The notes below the pieces were generated by a model. The model was not told the DNA's origin. It ran no database searches and was given only the letters and a program-made list of their open reading frames with translations. From positions 186,001-250,000 of the forward strand of contig NZ_WBZD01000017.1 in the NCBI RefSeq assembly GCF_009720365.1: a stretch of DNA of 64,000 nucleotides, given 5' to 3'. This document shows, piece by piece, positions 1 through 9,260 of the stretch. Position 1 is the first letter of the stretch. Every line of letters begins with the position of its first letter. Source of the stretch: Catellatospora paridis (lineage in GTDB: Bacteria; Actinomycetota; Actinomycetes; Mycobacteriales; Micromonosporaceae). Both the position numbers and the translations under genes were made by a program.

Positions 1-806
1 GCGGTCGCCTGCTCGCCGACGAGCATCGCCGCGCGCCCGTAGCCGCGGCCCCGGTGCTCCGGTTCCACGTCCACGCCGAACACGAAGCTCATCCCGGGCA
101 GGAAGCCGTGCCGCAGCCACACCGTGCCGACGACCTCGTCTCCGGCGGTCACGCACCAGAGGGCGTGGCCGGCGGTGCGCAGACCCTCCGGGAGCAGTTC
201 GTCGTGCTCGGCGACGGACGCGGCCAGCGCGTCGGCGGGGGAGCGGCTGCCGGAGGCGGCCATCTCCTCTGCGTACATCCGGATCGCCTGGTCCCGCCAC
301 AGCCCGAAATCGACCGGGGTCATCGGCCGGCCGGTGACCCCGGCGGGCAGGGACACCCCGGTGGGCACCGTCTTGACCATCTGCTGCGCCCGCAGGGGGT
401 ACGCGCCGAAGAGCGCGTCGGCGGCGGGGTTGCCGGGTGCCAGCACCACGGCCAACCGGCTGCCGCCGTCCGCGGCGGCGCGTTCGCGGGCCCACGCTAC
501 CGCCGCGCGGCCCAGACCCCGGCTGCGGTGCTCGGGTGCCAGCCACAGGTCGTGCAGGCTGCGCTGCTCGGGCCGGCGCGGCCGTGACCCGCCGAGGGCC
601 AGGAAACCCGCCGCCGCGCCGCCGACCTCGATCGCGTACACCCGACCGCCCGCGTCGTCGCGCTGGTTGCCGAGGCTGCGCTCGACCTCCCTGGTGATCG
701 TCGCCGGGTCGGTGTAGCACCGGACGTACCGCTCCCGCAGCCGCCGCGCCCACTCCGCCCGCCACTGCTCGATCTCCGGCCCCGTCGCCTCGCGCACGCT
801 GATCAT
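1..806 (-). CDS. Tandem GNAT N-acetyltransferase, C-terminus cut by window edge
   Basis: Reading the reverse strand from ATG at 806 gives an uninterrupted frame of at least 268 residues starting MISVREATGPEIEQW. It holds two GNAT domains in a row. The first has the acetyl-CoA loop EHRSRGLGRAAV near residues 92-103; the second has EHRGRGYGRAAM close to the window edge. Such double-GNAT proteins transfer acetyl groups from acetyl-CoA to small amines, antibiotics or proteins; the substrate here is unknown. The gene leaves the window before its stop codon. It is divergent from the oxidoreductase gene at 955 across about 150 bases. Family confident, substrate not inferable. Confidence 0.85.
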   Translation of the reverse strand, partial: MISVREATGPEIEQWRAEWARRLRERYVRCYTDPATITREVERSLGNQRDDAGGRVYAIEVGGAAAGFLALGGSRPRRPEQRSLHDLWLAPEHRSRGLGRAAVAWARERAAADGGSRLAVVLAPGNPAADALFGAYPLRAQQMVKTVPTGVSLPAGVTGRPMTPVDFGLWRDQAIRMYAEEMAASGSRSPADALAASVAEHDELLPEGLRTAGHALWCVTAGDEVVGTVWLRHGFLPGMSFVFGVDVEPEHRGRGYGRAAMLVGEQAT

Positions 807-954
807 GCCGCGACCCTACGAGGCCGGTCCCCGCCCGGTCCATTCGTCACGCCGGGACGCGGCGCCGGCGGGGCCCGGAACCGTCGGCGCGGGTCGACCG
901 TTGACCACCGTGGTGCCGGCGATCATGCCGGGCGACGGCGGAAGGCAGTGGGCG

Positions 955-1620
955 ATGACGACCATCGGGATGATCGGCAGTGGGCACATCGGCGGCACCG
1001 TGGCCAGGCTGGCCGTGGCCGCCGGGTACGACGTGGTGCTGAGCAACTCACGCGGCCCGCAGACACTGGCCGACCTGGCCGCGGAACTGGGCCCGCGGGC
1101 CCGCGCGGGCACCGTCGCCGAGGCCGCCGCGGCGGGTGATCTGGTGCTGGTCAGCGTGCCGCTGCACGCCTACGACAGCGTCCCGCCGGAGCCGCTGTCC
1201 GGCAAGGTCGTGATGGACACCAACAACTACTACCCCGAGCGCGACGGGCAGATCGAGGTGCTCGACGACGGCAGTTCCACCAGCAGCGAGCTGCTGCAGC
1301 GCCACCTGGCCGGCGCGCAGGTGGTGAAGGTGTTCAACAACATCTACTTCATGCACCTGGGTTCGCTGGCACGCCCGGCCGGCGCGGCTGACCGCACCGC
1401 ACTGCCCGTCGCCTCCGACGACCCCGCGGCCAAGGCGGCCGTGACGGCGTTCCTGGACGCGATCGGCTACGACGCGGTCGACGCCGGCCCCCTGGGCGCG
1501 GGCGGCCGCAAATACCAGCCGGACACCCCCGCCTACGGAACCCCCTACGGCCCGTTCAGCAACGAGCTGGGCACCCCCGCCCCCGCCGCCGCCGTCCGCG
1601 CCGCCGTCGAAGCCGCCTGA
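955..1620 (+). CDS. NADPH-dependent F420 reductase-like oxidoreductase
   Basis: A 221-residue soluble protein beginning MTTIGMIGSGHIGGTVARL. The N-terminal GxGxxG dinucleotide-binding motif of a Rossmann fold is clear, and a conserved stretch KVFNNIYFMHL lies near the middle. This pattern matches the COG2085 family (NAD(P)-binding, F420:NADP oxidoreductase-like), which reduces or oxidises a cofactor or a small carbonyl substrate. Only the Rossmann part and the family's C-terminal region are present; no membrane segment is seen. I chose the ATG at 955 because the dinucleotide motif starts directly after it; the open frame extends upstream without family features. The true substrate and the use of F420 are not provable from sequence. 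Confidence 0.85.
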   Translation: MTTIGMIGSGHIGGTVARLAVAAGYDVVLSNSRGPQTLADLAAELGPRARAGTVAEAAAAGDLVLVSVPLHAYDSVPPEPLSGKVVMDTNNYYPERDGQIEVLDDGSSTSSELLQRHLAGAQVVKVFNNIYFMHLGSLARPAGAADRTALPVASDDPAAKAAVTAFLDAIGYDAVDAGPLGAGGRKYQPDTPAYGTPYGPFSNELGTPAPAAAVRAAVEAA

Positions 1621-1625
1621 GGAAA

Positions 1626-1672
1626 GGAAGGGCACCTGCACATCGCCATGTGTTGGTAGAAGGTGCCCTTCC
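1626..1672. terminator. Hairpin terminator of the GGAAGGGCACCT palindrome family
   Basis: Arms GGAAGGGCACCT (1626-1637) and AGGTGCCCTTCC (1661-1672) are perfect reverse complements. A small inner ACAT/ATGT stem lies between them. It begins six bases after the oxidoreductase stop codon, so it probably terminates that gene. Similar motifs recur at 5199, 19500 and 19557. Confidence 0.75.
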
Positions 1673-1743
1673 CAACGTGCTGGTGGGCGCCGCCTGCGGA
1701 AACCTCGGTGCGGTGGCGAGGTGCCCGTGGCAGGATCGACCGC

Positions 1744-1968
1744 GTGCCCGCCCCCCACGGATTCGACTTCGCCGTACGCGCCGACGGAACCGTCGCCGTG
1801 TCGCACCACCGTGCCGTCGTGACGCTGCTGCGCGGGGAGCGTGCCAAGCGCTTCCTGGACGAGGTGCGGGCCGGTGACCCGCAGGAGGTCATGGCCCGCT
1901 GGACCGGCAACTACCGGCACGGCAACGAGCGCACCGCGCGCAACCACCCGCGCAACGCGGGACGCTGA
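1744..1968 (+). CDS. Conserved small actinobacterial protein of unknown function
   Basis: A 74-residue protein from a GTG at 1744, beginning VPAPHGFDFAVRADGTVAVS and ending with a basic tail containing GNYRHGNERTARNHPRN. Small proteins with this layout (a GTV...HH strand pair, a short helix RGERAKRFLDEV, then a basic GNxRxGNERTxRxHPRN tail) recur in actinomycetes as hypothetical proteins. The basic tail could touch nucleic acid, but no function is known to me. I start at 1744 rather than the earlier in-frame ATG at 1663 because that ATG lies inside the preceding terminator hairpin. It is followed by a convergent exporter gene. Confidence 0.65.
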   Translation: MPAPHGFDFAVRADGTVAVSHHRAVVTLLRGERAKRFLDEVRAGDPQEVMARWTGNYRHGNERTARNHPRNAGR

Positions 1969-2051
1969 GCCGGTCTAACCGGACGCTCGGCGCGTCAGGC
2001 GTCCTGAGCACGCCGCAGCGGCCGACCCCCGCGTCGCCCGGTCCGGACGGC

Positions 2052-3725
2052 TCAGCCTTGCACGGTCACGTTCTGCTCGTCGCCGACCGCGGCGGCGTGC
2101 GCGTCGGCCGGTCGCGGCACGGCGGCCGACGACCTGCGCCGCCTGACCAGCAGCACGGACACGGTCGCGACACCCAGCACGATCAGGGGCAGGACCATGG
2201 TCGACTTCATCGCCGCGGTGAAGCCCTCGTGGAACGTGCGCAACGCGAGCTGCGCGATCTCCGGCGGGGCGCCCGCGGGCAGGTGCGCTCCGCTCTGACC
2301 CGCGCCGACCTCCATCCCGCGTGATCCGGCCTCGTCGAACGCGGCGACGAACCGGTCGCGGAACGGCTCGGGCAGGGCGGTGGCGTTGGTCCGGGCCTGC
2401 GCGGCCAGGTCGACGGCGAGCCGGGCCTGTAGCAGCGCGCCCACCGCGGCCGCGCCGACGACCGCGCCGAGCTGCCGGGTGGTGTTGAAGACGCCCGAGG
2501 CGGCGCCGGCGAAGCGCGGCTCGATGTCGCGCATGGCGATGGTCTGCAGTGGTGCGAAGACGCCGCCGAGGCCGAGCCCCGCGACGAGCAGGCCGGGCAG
2601 CAGGTCGCCGCGGTCCGAGCCGGCCTGCGCGGCCAGCACGACCCAGGTGAGGCCGGCAGTCCACAGGGTCATGCCGGCTAGCAGGACGTACTTGCCGTGG
2701 CGGTCGGCGGCGCGTCCCGCGACGGGCGCCACGAACATGGAGATCAGCGACATCGGCGCGGTGGTGAGCCCGGCCTGCAGCGCGGTCAGGTTGAGTACCG
2801 ACTGCAGGTAGATGGTGAGTGGCAGGAACAGCCCGAGCATGCCGAACGAGACCGCGGCGACCACGCCGTTCATCACGGAGAAGTTGCGGTCGGCGAACAG
2901 CCGCAGCGGGATCAGCGGCTCGGCGTCGCTGCGCACGTGCGACAGCCAGACGAACAGGGCGAGGATCAGGACCCCGGCCGCGATGACCATCGGAATGGAG
3001 ACCGGGCCCCAGACCAGTCCCCAGCCGTGCGACTCGCCCTCGATGAGGCCGTAGCAGATTCCGAACAGCCCTGCGGTGACCAGCGCGGTGCCGGGCAGGT
3101 CGAGCCGGTGGCGGCGGTTGAAGCGCAGGTCGGGCATGATGACCGCGGCCATCACGAGCGCGATCACACCGACCGGCACGTTGACGAAGAAGATCCAGCG
3201 CCAGCCCCACTCGGAGACGAGCCAGCCGCCCAGGGTCGGCCCGGCGACCGTGGCCAGGCCCGCCACGCCGCCCCAGACGCCGAACGCGGCGCCGCGCCGC
3301 TCGGCGGGGAAGATGGTGGTGATGACGGCCAACGTCTGCGGGGTCAGCAGCGCCCCGCCGAGGCCCTGCGCGATGCGGAACATAACGAGCTGGGCCGGGT
3401 CCTGGGCCAGCCCGCAGGCGATCGAGGCCACGGTGAACAGCGCGAGGCCGATCATGAACAGCCGCTTGGGGCCGTGGATGTCGCCGAGCCGGCCCGCGGT
3501 GATCAGCAGGACGGCGTACACCAGGATGTAGGCGTTGAGGATCCACAGGATCTGGTTCAGTGTCGCGCCGAGATCGTCGATGAGGTCCGGGATCGCGATG
3601 TTCACGATGGTCGTATCAAGAAGGATCATAAAAAAGCCCAGGCACAGCACCGACAGGATGAGCCACGGGCTGCGTTGCGGGGCGTCGGCCGCGGGCGCGG
3701 CCTCGGGCGTACGCTGAGTGATCAT
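2052..3725 (-). CDS. DHA2-type MFS multidrug exporter (EmrB/QacA family)
   Basis: A 557-residue integral membrane protein with about 14 hydrophobic segments. The DHA2-type signature LDTTIVNIAIPDL sits in the first helix, a motif-A-like GRLGDIHGPKRL follows helix 2, and GPTLGGWL is motif-C-like in helix 5. Relatives export drugs, dyes or antibiotics by proton antiport. The last helix is followed by a basic cytoplasmic tail. Start chosen at ATG 3725, two residues before the conserved beginning of the family; the frame continues far upstream but only as antisense of the LPMO gene. No TetR or MarR regulator is adjacent, so its control is unknown. It is divergent from the LPMO gene over about 330 bases. 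Confidence 0.92.
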   Translation of the reverse strand: MITQRTPEAAPAADAPQRSPWLILSVLCLGFFMILLDTTIVNIAIPDLIDDLGATLNQILWILNAYILVYAVLLITAGRLGDIHGPKRLFMIGLALFTVASIACGLAQDPAQLVMFRIAQGLGGALLTPQTLAVITTIFPAERRGAAFGVWGGVAGLATVAGPTLGGWLVSEWGWRWIFFVNVPVGVIALVMAAVIMPDLRFNRRHRLDLPGTALVTAGLFGICYGLIEGESHGWGLVWGPVSIPMVIAAGVLILALFVWLSHVRSDAEPLIPLRLFADRNFSVMNGVVAAVSFGMLGLFLPLTIYLQSVLNLTALQAGLTTAPMSLISMFVAPVAGRAADRHGKYVLLAGMTLWTAGLTWVVLAAQAGSDRGDLLPGLLVAGLGLGGVFAPLQTIAMRDIEPRFAGAASGVFNTTRQLGAVVGAAAVGALLQARLAVDLAAQARTNATALPEPFRDRFVAAFDEAGSRGMEVGAGQSGAHLPAGAPPEIAQLALRTFHEGFTAAMKSTMVLPLIVLGVATVSVLLVRRRRSSAAVPRPADAHAAAVGDEQNVTVQG

Positions 3726-3861
3726 GGCGCGTCTCCTGTCTGGCGTCCGAGCGGGTGGAGCATAGTCCTCGAACGATGACTTCCGCCGTACCGTCCGCCT
3801 GTCGGGGTGGCGCTGCGGTCGGTCACCGCGCAGCACGACAGGGTGCACGCAGAGTGATAAA

Positions 3862-3889
3862 TTGACATATTCAAGGTAATGCGTAAGGT
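3862..3889 (+). promoter_or_regulatory. Candidate sigma-70-type promoter for the LPMO gene
   Basis: TTGACA at 3862-3867, a 16-base spacer, then TAAGGT at 3884-3889. This is a good match to a housekeeping actinomycete promoter and sits in an AT-richer patch than its surroundings. Transcription from here would give a leader of about 160 nt ahead of the LPMO start at 4053. The 327-base gap 3726-4052 holds no gene that I can support; the exporter promoter must also lie in it. Confidence 0.5.
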
Positions 3890-4052
3890 CTGATTCGACC
3901 GCTACGGGAGCCACGTAGCAGCGCGGGAGTGGGGCAGCCTTCCGCGGCTGAAGTCGAATCCGACCATGCGTGCGTTCGCGTGCGGTGCGACGGCCCCGGG
4001 CTCCCTCGGCATCCGCCCACGCGTGCATGGCACTCCGTACGAAGGAGTTCCC

Positions 4053-5189
4053 ATGTCCACCACACTCGCCGCTCGGCGGCGGGCCGCACTCTACGCGCTG
4101 ATCGTGGCCGTCGCCTCGGTCCTGCTGCTCACCACGGCGCTGGCGAAGATCGCCGACGCGCACGGCAACATCGTCAGCCCGGCCTCGCGCAACTACGGGT
4201 GCTGGCAGCGCTGGGGCAGCGACTTCCAGAACCCGGCGATGGCCACCCAGGACCCCATGTGCTGGCAGGCCTGGCAGGCCAACCCGAACGCCATGTGGAA
4301 CTGGAACGGCCTGTTCCGTGAGGGCGTGGCCGGCAACCACCAGGGCGCCATCCCGGACGGCCAGCTGTGCAGCGCCGGCCACACCGAGAGCGGTCGCTAC
4401 AACGCGATGGACACGGTCGGCGACTGGAAGGCCCAGTCGATCGGCACCAACTTCAGCGTCAAGCTCTACGACCAGGCCAGCCACGGCGCGGACTACATCC
4501 GGGTGTACGTCACCAAGCAGGGGTTCAACCCGATCACACAACCGCTGGGCTGGGGCAACCTGGAACTGGTCGGCCAGATCGGCAACACCCCCGCCGCGCA
4601 GTGGACCCCGGAGAGCGCGGGCGGCGTGTCCATCCAGGTCGGCGGCACCGCCAGCGGGCGGACCGGCCGGCACATCGTGTACACCGTCTGGCAGGCCAGC
4701 CACCTGGACCAGTCGTACTACTTCTGCAGCGACGTGACCTTCGGCGGCGTCACGCCGAGCCAGTCGCCGTCGGCGTCCCCGTCGCCTAGCCGTCCGCCGT
4801 CGGCGTCTCCGTCGCCCAGCCGCCCGCCGTCGCCGAGCCCGTCGGTCTCGGCCTCGCCCAGTGCGCCGTCGTCCCCGCCGCCGCCCGGCGGCTGCTCAGC
4901 GTCGTACTCGCTGCTCGGCCAGTGGCCCGGCGGCTTCCAGGGTGAGGTGAAGGTGACCGCGGGCTCCTCCGCGATCACCAAGTGGACGGTGACGGTCACC
5001 TGGACCAACGGCCAGCAGATCACCAACTCCTGGAACGCGACAGTCACCACCAGCGGTTCCACGGCCACAGCCAAGAGCGTCGCCCACAACAGCGCCCTCG
5101 GCGCGGGAGCCAGCACCACCTTCGGCTTCCTCGGCAGCTATACCGGCAGCGCCAACGGCGCTCCCACCCTCACCTGCTCACCCACCTGA
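4053..5189 (+). CDS. Secreted AA10 lytic polysaccharide monooxygenase with C-terminal CBM2
   Basis: A 378-residue secreted copper enzyme that cleaves cellulose or chitin chains oxidatively. A signal peptide (hydrophobic segment about 12-34) ends so that His37 becomes the mature N-terminus. His37 and His144 (in QASHGADY) form the expected copper histidine brace, and the AA10 domain ends near the sequence YYFCSDVTF (about 222-230). A Pro/Ser linker (about 235-280) leads to a family-2 carbohydrate-binding module with conserved Trp residues and a terminal disulfide. The start at 4053 has a clear GAAGGAG ribosome site at 4041-4047. No cellulase is adjacent. AA10 plus CBM2 suggests crystalline cellulose as target, but chitin activity cannot be excluded. 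Confidence 0.95.
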   Translation: MSTTLAARRRAALYALIVAVASVLLLTTALAKIADAHGNIVSPASRNYGCWQRWGSDFQNPAMATQDPMCWQAWQANPNAMWNWNGLFREGVAGNHQGAIPDGQLCSAGHTESGRYNAMDTVGDWKAQSIGTNFSVKLYDQASHGADYIRVYVTKQGFNPITQPLGWGNLELVGQIGNTPAAQWTPESAGGVSIQVGGTASGRTGRHIVYTVWQASHLDQSYYFCSDVTFGGVTPSQSPSASPSPSRPPSASPSPSRPPSPSPSVSASPSAPSSPPPPGGCSASYSLLGQWPGGFQGEVKVTAGSSAITKWTVTVTWTNGQQITNSWNATVTTSGSTATAKSVAHNSALGAGASTTFGFLGSYTGSANGAPTLTCSPT

Positions 5190-5198
5190 CAGAAGGAA

Positions 5199-5236
5199 GG
5201 GCGCCTTCCACAACGCATGCGTTGTGGAAGGCGCCC
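5199..5236. terminator. Perfect 38-nt palindrome, terminator after the LPMO gene
   Basis: Starting ten bases after the LPMO stop, GGGCGCCTTCCACAACG pairs perfectly with CGTTGTGGAAGGCGCCC around a CATG centre. The left arm continues into GGAAGGGCGCC, matching the other palindromes of this family in the window. It lies between convergent genes and can serve both. Confidence 0.8.
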
Positions 5237-5237
5237 G

Positions 5238-5350
<113 letters not shown>

Positions 5351-5372
<22 letters not shown>

Positions 5373-6457
5373 TTGAGCCGTGCCTCGCGCTCGGCGGCCC
5401 GGCCCAGCTCGATCAGGTGTGCGTGCCGCTCGCCGCGCACCACCAGCAGCGCCCCGACGGCGAAGAGGACCAGCGGGAACACGATCAGGAACACCCACTG
5501 CCCGGGTACGAGCAGCACGGGTGGGTTGAACCGCTGCGTCGACACGAGGAACCCGTTGAACACGGGCGGCACGACGAGGTTCAGTGCGAGTGCGGGTGCG
5601 AACATCGCCACCAGCCGCCGCCGCACCGGCGCTTCGGCCCGCAGCAGGCAGTACAGGATCACCAGCGCGCAGATCAGGCCCGGCACGAGCGTGATGACGC
5701 CGCTGACGTGGTGGCCGCCGAGCCAGCCGGGCGCGTTGTAGCCGCCCAGCGCGCCGATCGAGAAGCCGCCGTCGCCATAGCGTGTCACCACCGCGAGCGA
5801 CGCGTCGACCGCGGGCAGGACCGCCAGCACAGCGAAGGCCGACGACATGACGACGGTACGGCGAACGCCCAGCGCCCCCTGTGGGCGCGTGCGCCCCCGC
5901 ACGGTCAGCGCAAACGCGGCGCCGACGCTCAGCACCAGCATCCACCAGACCTCCACGAGGTGGCTGGGCCAGCTCGGGTAGCCGATGATCTCCACCGCCA
6001 CCTCGCTGAGCGCCGCGACCCAGGCGCCCGCAGCCGCGACGAGACGGAACCTGGTGAACGCGAAAGCGACGGCCACCGTCCAGCCGGCCATGGCCAACCA
6101 CCACTGCCCGGGCACGATGAGCAGGCGTCCGTCGATGCGCCAGCCGCCGAGCACCTCCGCGCCCATGATGCCCAGCCGGTAGGTGAGCATCATGAGGCAC
6201 ACGACCAGCCCGAACACCGCGGCGGCCGAGGCCCAGTACCGGTCCGCGGAGCCTGCGCCGCGCCCGCCCACCCGCAGCCAGACCGCGCAGCGGATCAGGT
6301 TCGCCGTCTCGCCCAGCCCGGGGTAGCGCTGCTGCGGTGCTGCCCCGGCCAAGAGCACACCCATCATCTCGTCCTCGTACTCCCGCCGGTGCGCGGCCGG
6401 AAACAGGGCGAGCAGGCGCTCGTAGCGTCGTTCCAGCTGCTCGTGATGCTCGCTCAC
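5351..6457 (-). CDS. Multi-pass membrane protein paired with a PadR regulator
   Basis: A 368-residue protein. The first 60 residues are cytoplasmic and charged (MSEHHEQLERRYERLLALFP, then EYEDEMMGVLLAG), a head seen in actinobacterial membrane proteins encoded next to PadR repressors. About eight to ten hydrophobic segments follow and the tail is charged. No enzymatic motif or transporter signature is visible, so the role is unknown; stress-linked or envelope functions are possible. Its start overlaps the stop of the PadR gene by four bases (ATGA, 6454-6457), so the two are translated together and the PadR protein is likely its regulator. The extreme 3' end touches the suspect poly-C assembly region. 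Confidence 0.8.
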
Positions 6458-6801
6458 GCCGCACCCGTCCCGGGGCGCAGTGCGAAGCCGGACAACCGGG
6501 CGGCGGCCGCGTCGGCGTTGCGGCGCAGGCGCACCGTCTCGGCGGCCAGGCGTTCCTGCCCGACCCCGGTGAGCCGGTAGTAGCGGCGCAGCCGGGACGC
6601 GACGATCTCCTCGCGGTCCACTTCGATCAGACCGCCCTCGCGCAGCCGGTCCAGTACGGAGTAGAGGGTGCCGGTGTGCAGACGGACCTGCCCGCCGGAG
6701 ATGTCGAGCACGTCCTCGATCACGGCATAGCCGTGTTTGGGCTCGCCGGCCAGCGCCGTGAGGATCAGGAAGGCGGGTTCCCCCATGGATATCTCAGCCA
6801 T
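6454..6801 (-). CDS. PadR-family transcriptional regulator
   Basis: A 115-residue winged-helix protein. The PadR core is plain: EPAFLILTALAGEPKHGYAVI, then a recognition region GTLYSVLDRLREGGLIEV and the wing RRYYRLTGVGQ. The family represses nearby genes and is released by small aromatic or antibiotic ligands. I start at ATG 6801 (MAEISMGEP) rather than the ATG eight codons earlier, because family members begin at this point. It is the first gene of a two-gene unit with the membrane protein and overlaps it by four bases; autoregulation of its own promoter at about 6802-6847 is likely. Confidence 0.9.
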   Translation of the reverse strand: MAEISMGEPAFLILTALAGEPKHGYAVIEDVLDISGGQVRLHTGTLYSVLDRLREGGLIEVDREEIVASRLRRYYRLTGVGQERLAAETVRLRRNADAAAARLSGFALRPGTGAA

Positions 6802-6847
6802 GCCGGGAGCATATACGTCCAACAAACATATGCAATCCGCGAAGCTG

Positions 6848-7534
6848 TCACCCGGTCGTGTCCGGATGGTCCTGATCGGAGGCCTGCATTTCGGTCAGGC
6901 CGAGCAGCGGCAGGCACCGTGCCAGCCCTTCGACGGTCACCGGCGGACGGTCGCGCTCCAGCCAGGCCTGCCTGGTCAGCCGCAGCCGGCGGATCACCCG
7001 CAGGCGGCCCTGGTCGTCGTGCCGCTCGATGCCGTCGTGGGCGTAGCCGAGCTTGGCCGACACCCCGAGCGACGGGGCGTTGTCCGTGAACGCCCCCGAG
7101 ACCAGGTCCGTCGCGCCGAGGTGCGTGAAGGCCAGGTGCGCGACCGCCCCGCGCATCTCGGCGCCGATGCCCTGCCGCTGGTGCCGACGGCCCAGCCAGC
7201 TCGCGGTCGCGCACTCGGCGGTCACCGCGAGGTCGGTCGCCTTGAGCATCTGCATGCCCACCGGCCCACTCTCGTGGAACACCGTGAGCGGGAGCTTCCA
7301 GGACCGCGGCGTCCACTGGCCGAGCAGGCTCCAGTGGTGCAGCACGACGGACCGGGCCCGCTCGGCCGGCGGCAGCTCGGTCCAGCGGATGCGGAACGGC
7401 ATGTACGCCGGGTCGTGCACACCGTCGGCGGCGACGTCGGCCAGCGCGGCCAACTCCTCCGCGTCCGGCAGGCGCAGTTGCAGCCGGGGCGTGGTGATCC
7501 GCAGTCCGATCAGCGGGAAGTGATCGATGAGCAT
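6848..7534 (-). CDS. GNAT N-acetyltransferase (RimJ-like)
   Basis: A 228-residue acetyltransferase. RITTPRLQLRLPD near the N-terminus is typical of RimJ/RimL-type GNAT proteins, and the acetyl-CoA loop is RRHQRQGIGAEMRGAV. The substrate is unknown; relatives acetylate protein N-termini or small amines. The start is uncertain. ATG 7534 begins just ahead of the conserved core, while a GTG about 20 codons upstream is also open and neither has a strong ribosome site. It runs in the same direction as the PadR pair but is separated from it by 46 bases. Confidence 0.82.
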   Translation of the reverse strand: MLIDHFPLIGLRITTPRLQLRLPDAEELAALADVAADGVHDPAYMPFRIRWTELPPAERARSVVLHHWSLLGQWTPRSWKLPLTVFHESGPVGMQMLKATDLAVTAECATASWLGRRHQRQGIGAEMRGAVAHLAFTHLGATDLVSGAFTDNAPSLGVSAKLGYAHDGIERHDDQGRLRVIRRLRLTRQAWLERDRPPVTVEGLARCLPLLGLTEMQASDQDHPDTTG

Positions 7535-7779
7535 GAACCGATGGTCGGCGCGGATCGGCGGCCGGGTCAACGCGATTTCGGGAGGGGTCGTCACATGTGA
7601 TGGACCGATCCCGAATACTTGCCCCGAACGGTACAAAACGTTCAATGGCGGGCAGCTCAGCCGGTCGAGTGCGGCCGATCAACCGCGCCGACGGCCGCCC
7701 GCATTCCGGTTGACCAGGTGATTTAACCGATAACCCGGACGCTGGGAATCCGGGTCGACCCGAAGGTAACGTTCCGCCC

Positions 7780-8325
7780 ATGTTGATCCAGGATCAGGCT
7801 GTGGCGTCCGCGCCCTGGACCGGCCTCAACGCCGGACACCAGGTGGGGATCGCCCCACTGCGCCGTCCGATGGCTCCGGCGGTGCCCGGCACCCGCGTGA
7901 TCGTCGAGGAGTACCTGGCCCGGCTGGCCGAGGGCGACGCGGAGCGCATCGCGGAGCTGTTCGCCGACGAGGTGGAGTGCTACGTGGCAGCGTCCGAGGC
8001 GGCCCCGTGGATGGCCAGCCGAGGGCTGGCCGCCGACTTCCTTCGGCTGACGATGCCGCGCTTCGAACTCGGGCGCAGCACGGTCGAAGCGGACAAGGTG
8101 CTGGTCGAGGGCACCGACGCGGTGGTGCTCGGCCACTTCATCCACGTGATCAAGCCGACCGGCCGCCGGCTGTCCTCGCCGGTCGCCATCCACCTGAGCG
8201 TGACGGCGGGTCGCATCACCTCGATGCACATGTACGAGGACAACGTCGCGCTCGTCTCGCGTATCCGCGGCAAGCGCCCGATCACGTCCTCCGCCTGCGC
8301 CGCCGCCAAGAACGCCCTGGGCTGA
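7780..8325 (+). CDS. NTF2/SnoaL-like domain protein
   Basis: A 181-residue soluble protein. Residues about 40-160 look like a SnoaL/NTF2 fold: a helix with VEEYLARLAEGDAERIAELF, followed by strands such as VLVEGTDAVVLGHFIHV and the closing ITSMHMYEDN. The fold serves polyketide cyclases, isomerases and many proteins of unknown role. The first 30 residues are not conserved-looking; ATG 7870 is an alternative start. No adjacent polyketide genes support a biosynthetic role. It is divergent from the acetyltransferase over 245 bases that contain no gene I can support. Confidence 0.65.
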   Translation: MLIQDQAVASAPWTGLNAGHQVGIAPLRRPMAPAVPGTRVIVEEYLARLAEGDAERIAELFADEVECYVAASEAAPWMASRGLAADFLRLTMPRFELGRSTVEADKVLVEGTDAVVLGHFIHVIKPTGRRLSSPVAIHLSVTAGRITSMHMYEDNVALVSRIRGKRPITSSACAAAKNALG

Positions 8326-8450
8326 GCCCTTCGCACCCGCCCGACCCGGCCCGATCCGCGATTCCGCGGACGGGCCGGTTCCTTGTGTGGACCAATGGGG
8401 GGAGCCGGTCGGGACTTCGGCCGGCGTCGGTCAGTGCGAGGGGGGACGCC

Positions 8451-9200
8451 GTGGGTCGGCTCGACGGCAAGACGGCGGTGGTGACAGGCGGGACCACGGG
8501 CATCGGGCTGGCGGCCGCCCAGCGGCTGGCCGCCGAGGGCGCGCACGTGTTCCTCATCGGCCGCCGCGAGCAGCAGGTCGTCGACGCGGTGGCCGCGATC
8601 GGCGCGAACGCCACCGGCATCACCGGAGACGTCACCTCCGCCGCCGACCTGGACCGGCTCTATGCCGCGGTCCGGCAGCGCGGGCAAGGCCTGGACGTGG
8701 TGCTGGCCAACGCGGGCGGCGGCGAGTTCATGCCGCTGGACCAGGTCACCCCGGAGCATTTCGACGAGACCTTCGACCTCAACGTCAAGGCGCTGCTGTT
8801 CACCGTGCAGAAGGCGCTGCCACTGCTGCACGACGGCTCGTCGGTCATCCTGACCTCCTCCACCGCCGGGACGAGCGGCGACGCGTCGTTCAGCGTGTAC
8901 GGGGCGTCGAAGGCGGCGGTCCGCTCGTTCGCCCGGTCCTGGGCGATGGAGCTGAAGGACCGCGGCATCCGCGTCAACGCGCTGAGCCCCGGCCCCGTGG
9001 AGACGCCCGGCATCTCCGGCCTCGTGACCGACGAGCGGCAGGCGCGGCAGTTCAAGCAGTCGCTGATCGACCGCGTGCCGATGGGCCGGATGGGCCGCCC
9101 CGAGGAGGTCGCCGACGCGGTCCTCTTCCTCGCCTCCGACCAGAGCACCTTCATCACCGGCATCGAGCTCTTCGTCGACGGCGGGATGAACCAGGTCTGA
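8451..9200 (+). CDS. SDR-family oxidoreductase
   Basis: A 249-residue classical short-chain dehydrogenase/reductase. The cofactor motif TGGTTGIG is at residues 12-19, NAGG at 87-90, the catalytic serine near 137, and YGASK with Tyr150 and Lys154. The C-terminal FVDGGMNQV is typical. It probably uses NADPH, judging from the basic residues GRRE after the second strand. The substrate is unknown. The GTG start at 8451 is chosen because GAGGGGGGA lies directly upstream; the longer open frame overlaps the preceding gene. It is followed 60 bases later by an aldo/keto reductase, and the two could form a small redox operon. Confidence 0.92.
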   Translation: MGRLDGKTAVVTGGTTGIGLAAAQRLAAEGAHVFLIGRREQQVVDAVAAIGANATGITGDVTSAADLDRLYAAVRQRGQGLDVVLANAGGGEFMPLDQVTPEHFDETFDLNVKALLFTVQKALPLLHDGSSVILTSSTAGTSGDASFSVYGASKAAVRSFARSWAMELKDRGIRVNALSPGPVETPGISGLVTDERQARQFKQSLIDRVPMGRMGRPEEVADAVLFLASDQSTFITGIELFVDGGMNQV

Positions 9201-9260
9201 CGCGGCGGGCGGAGGGGGACCCCGTGTGACGGCCGGACGCGCGCGGGCGAGGATGGCGGT

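Noticed and set aside
2052-4703. The exporter frame extended upstream to 883 codons through the LPMO gene
   Set aside because: Everything upstream of ATG 3725 is antisense to the LPMO gene and its promoter; the exporter family begins at 3725.
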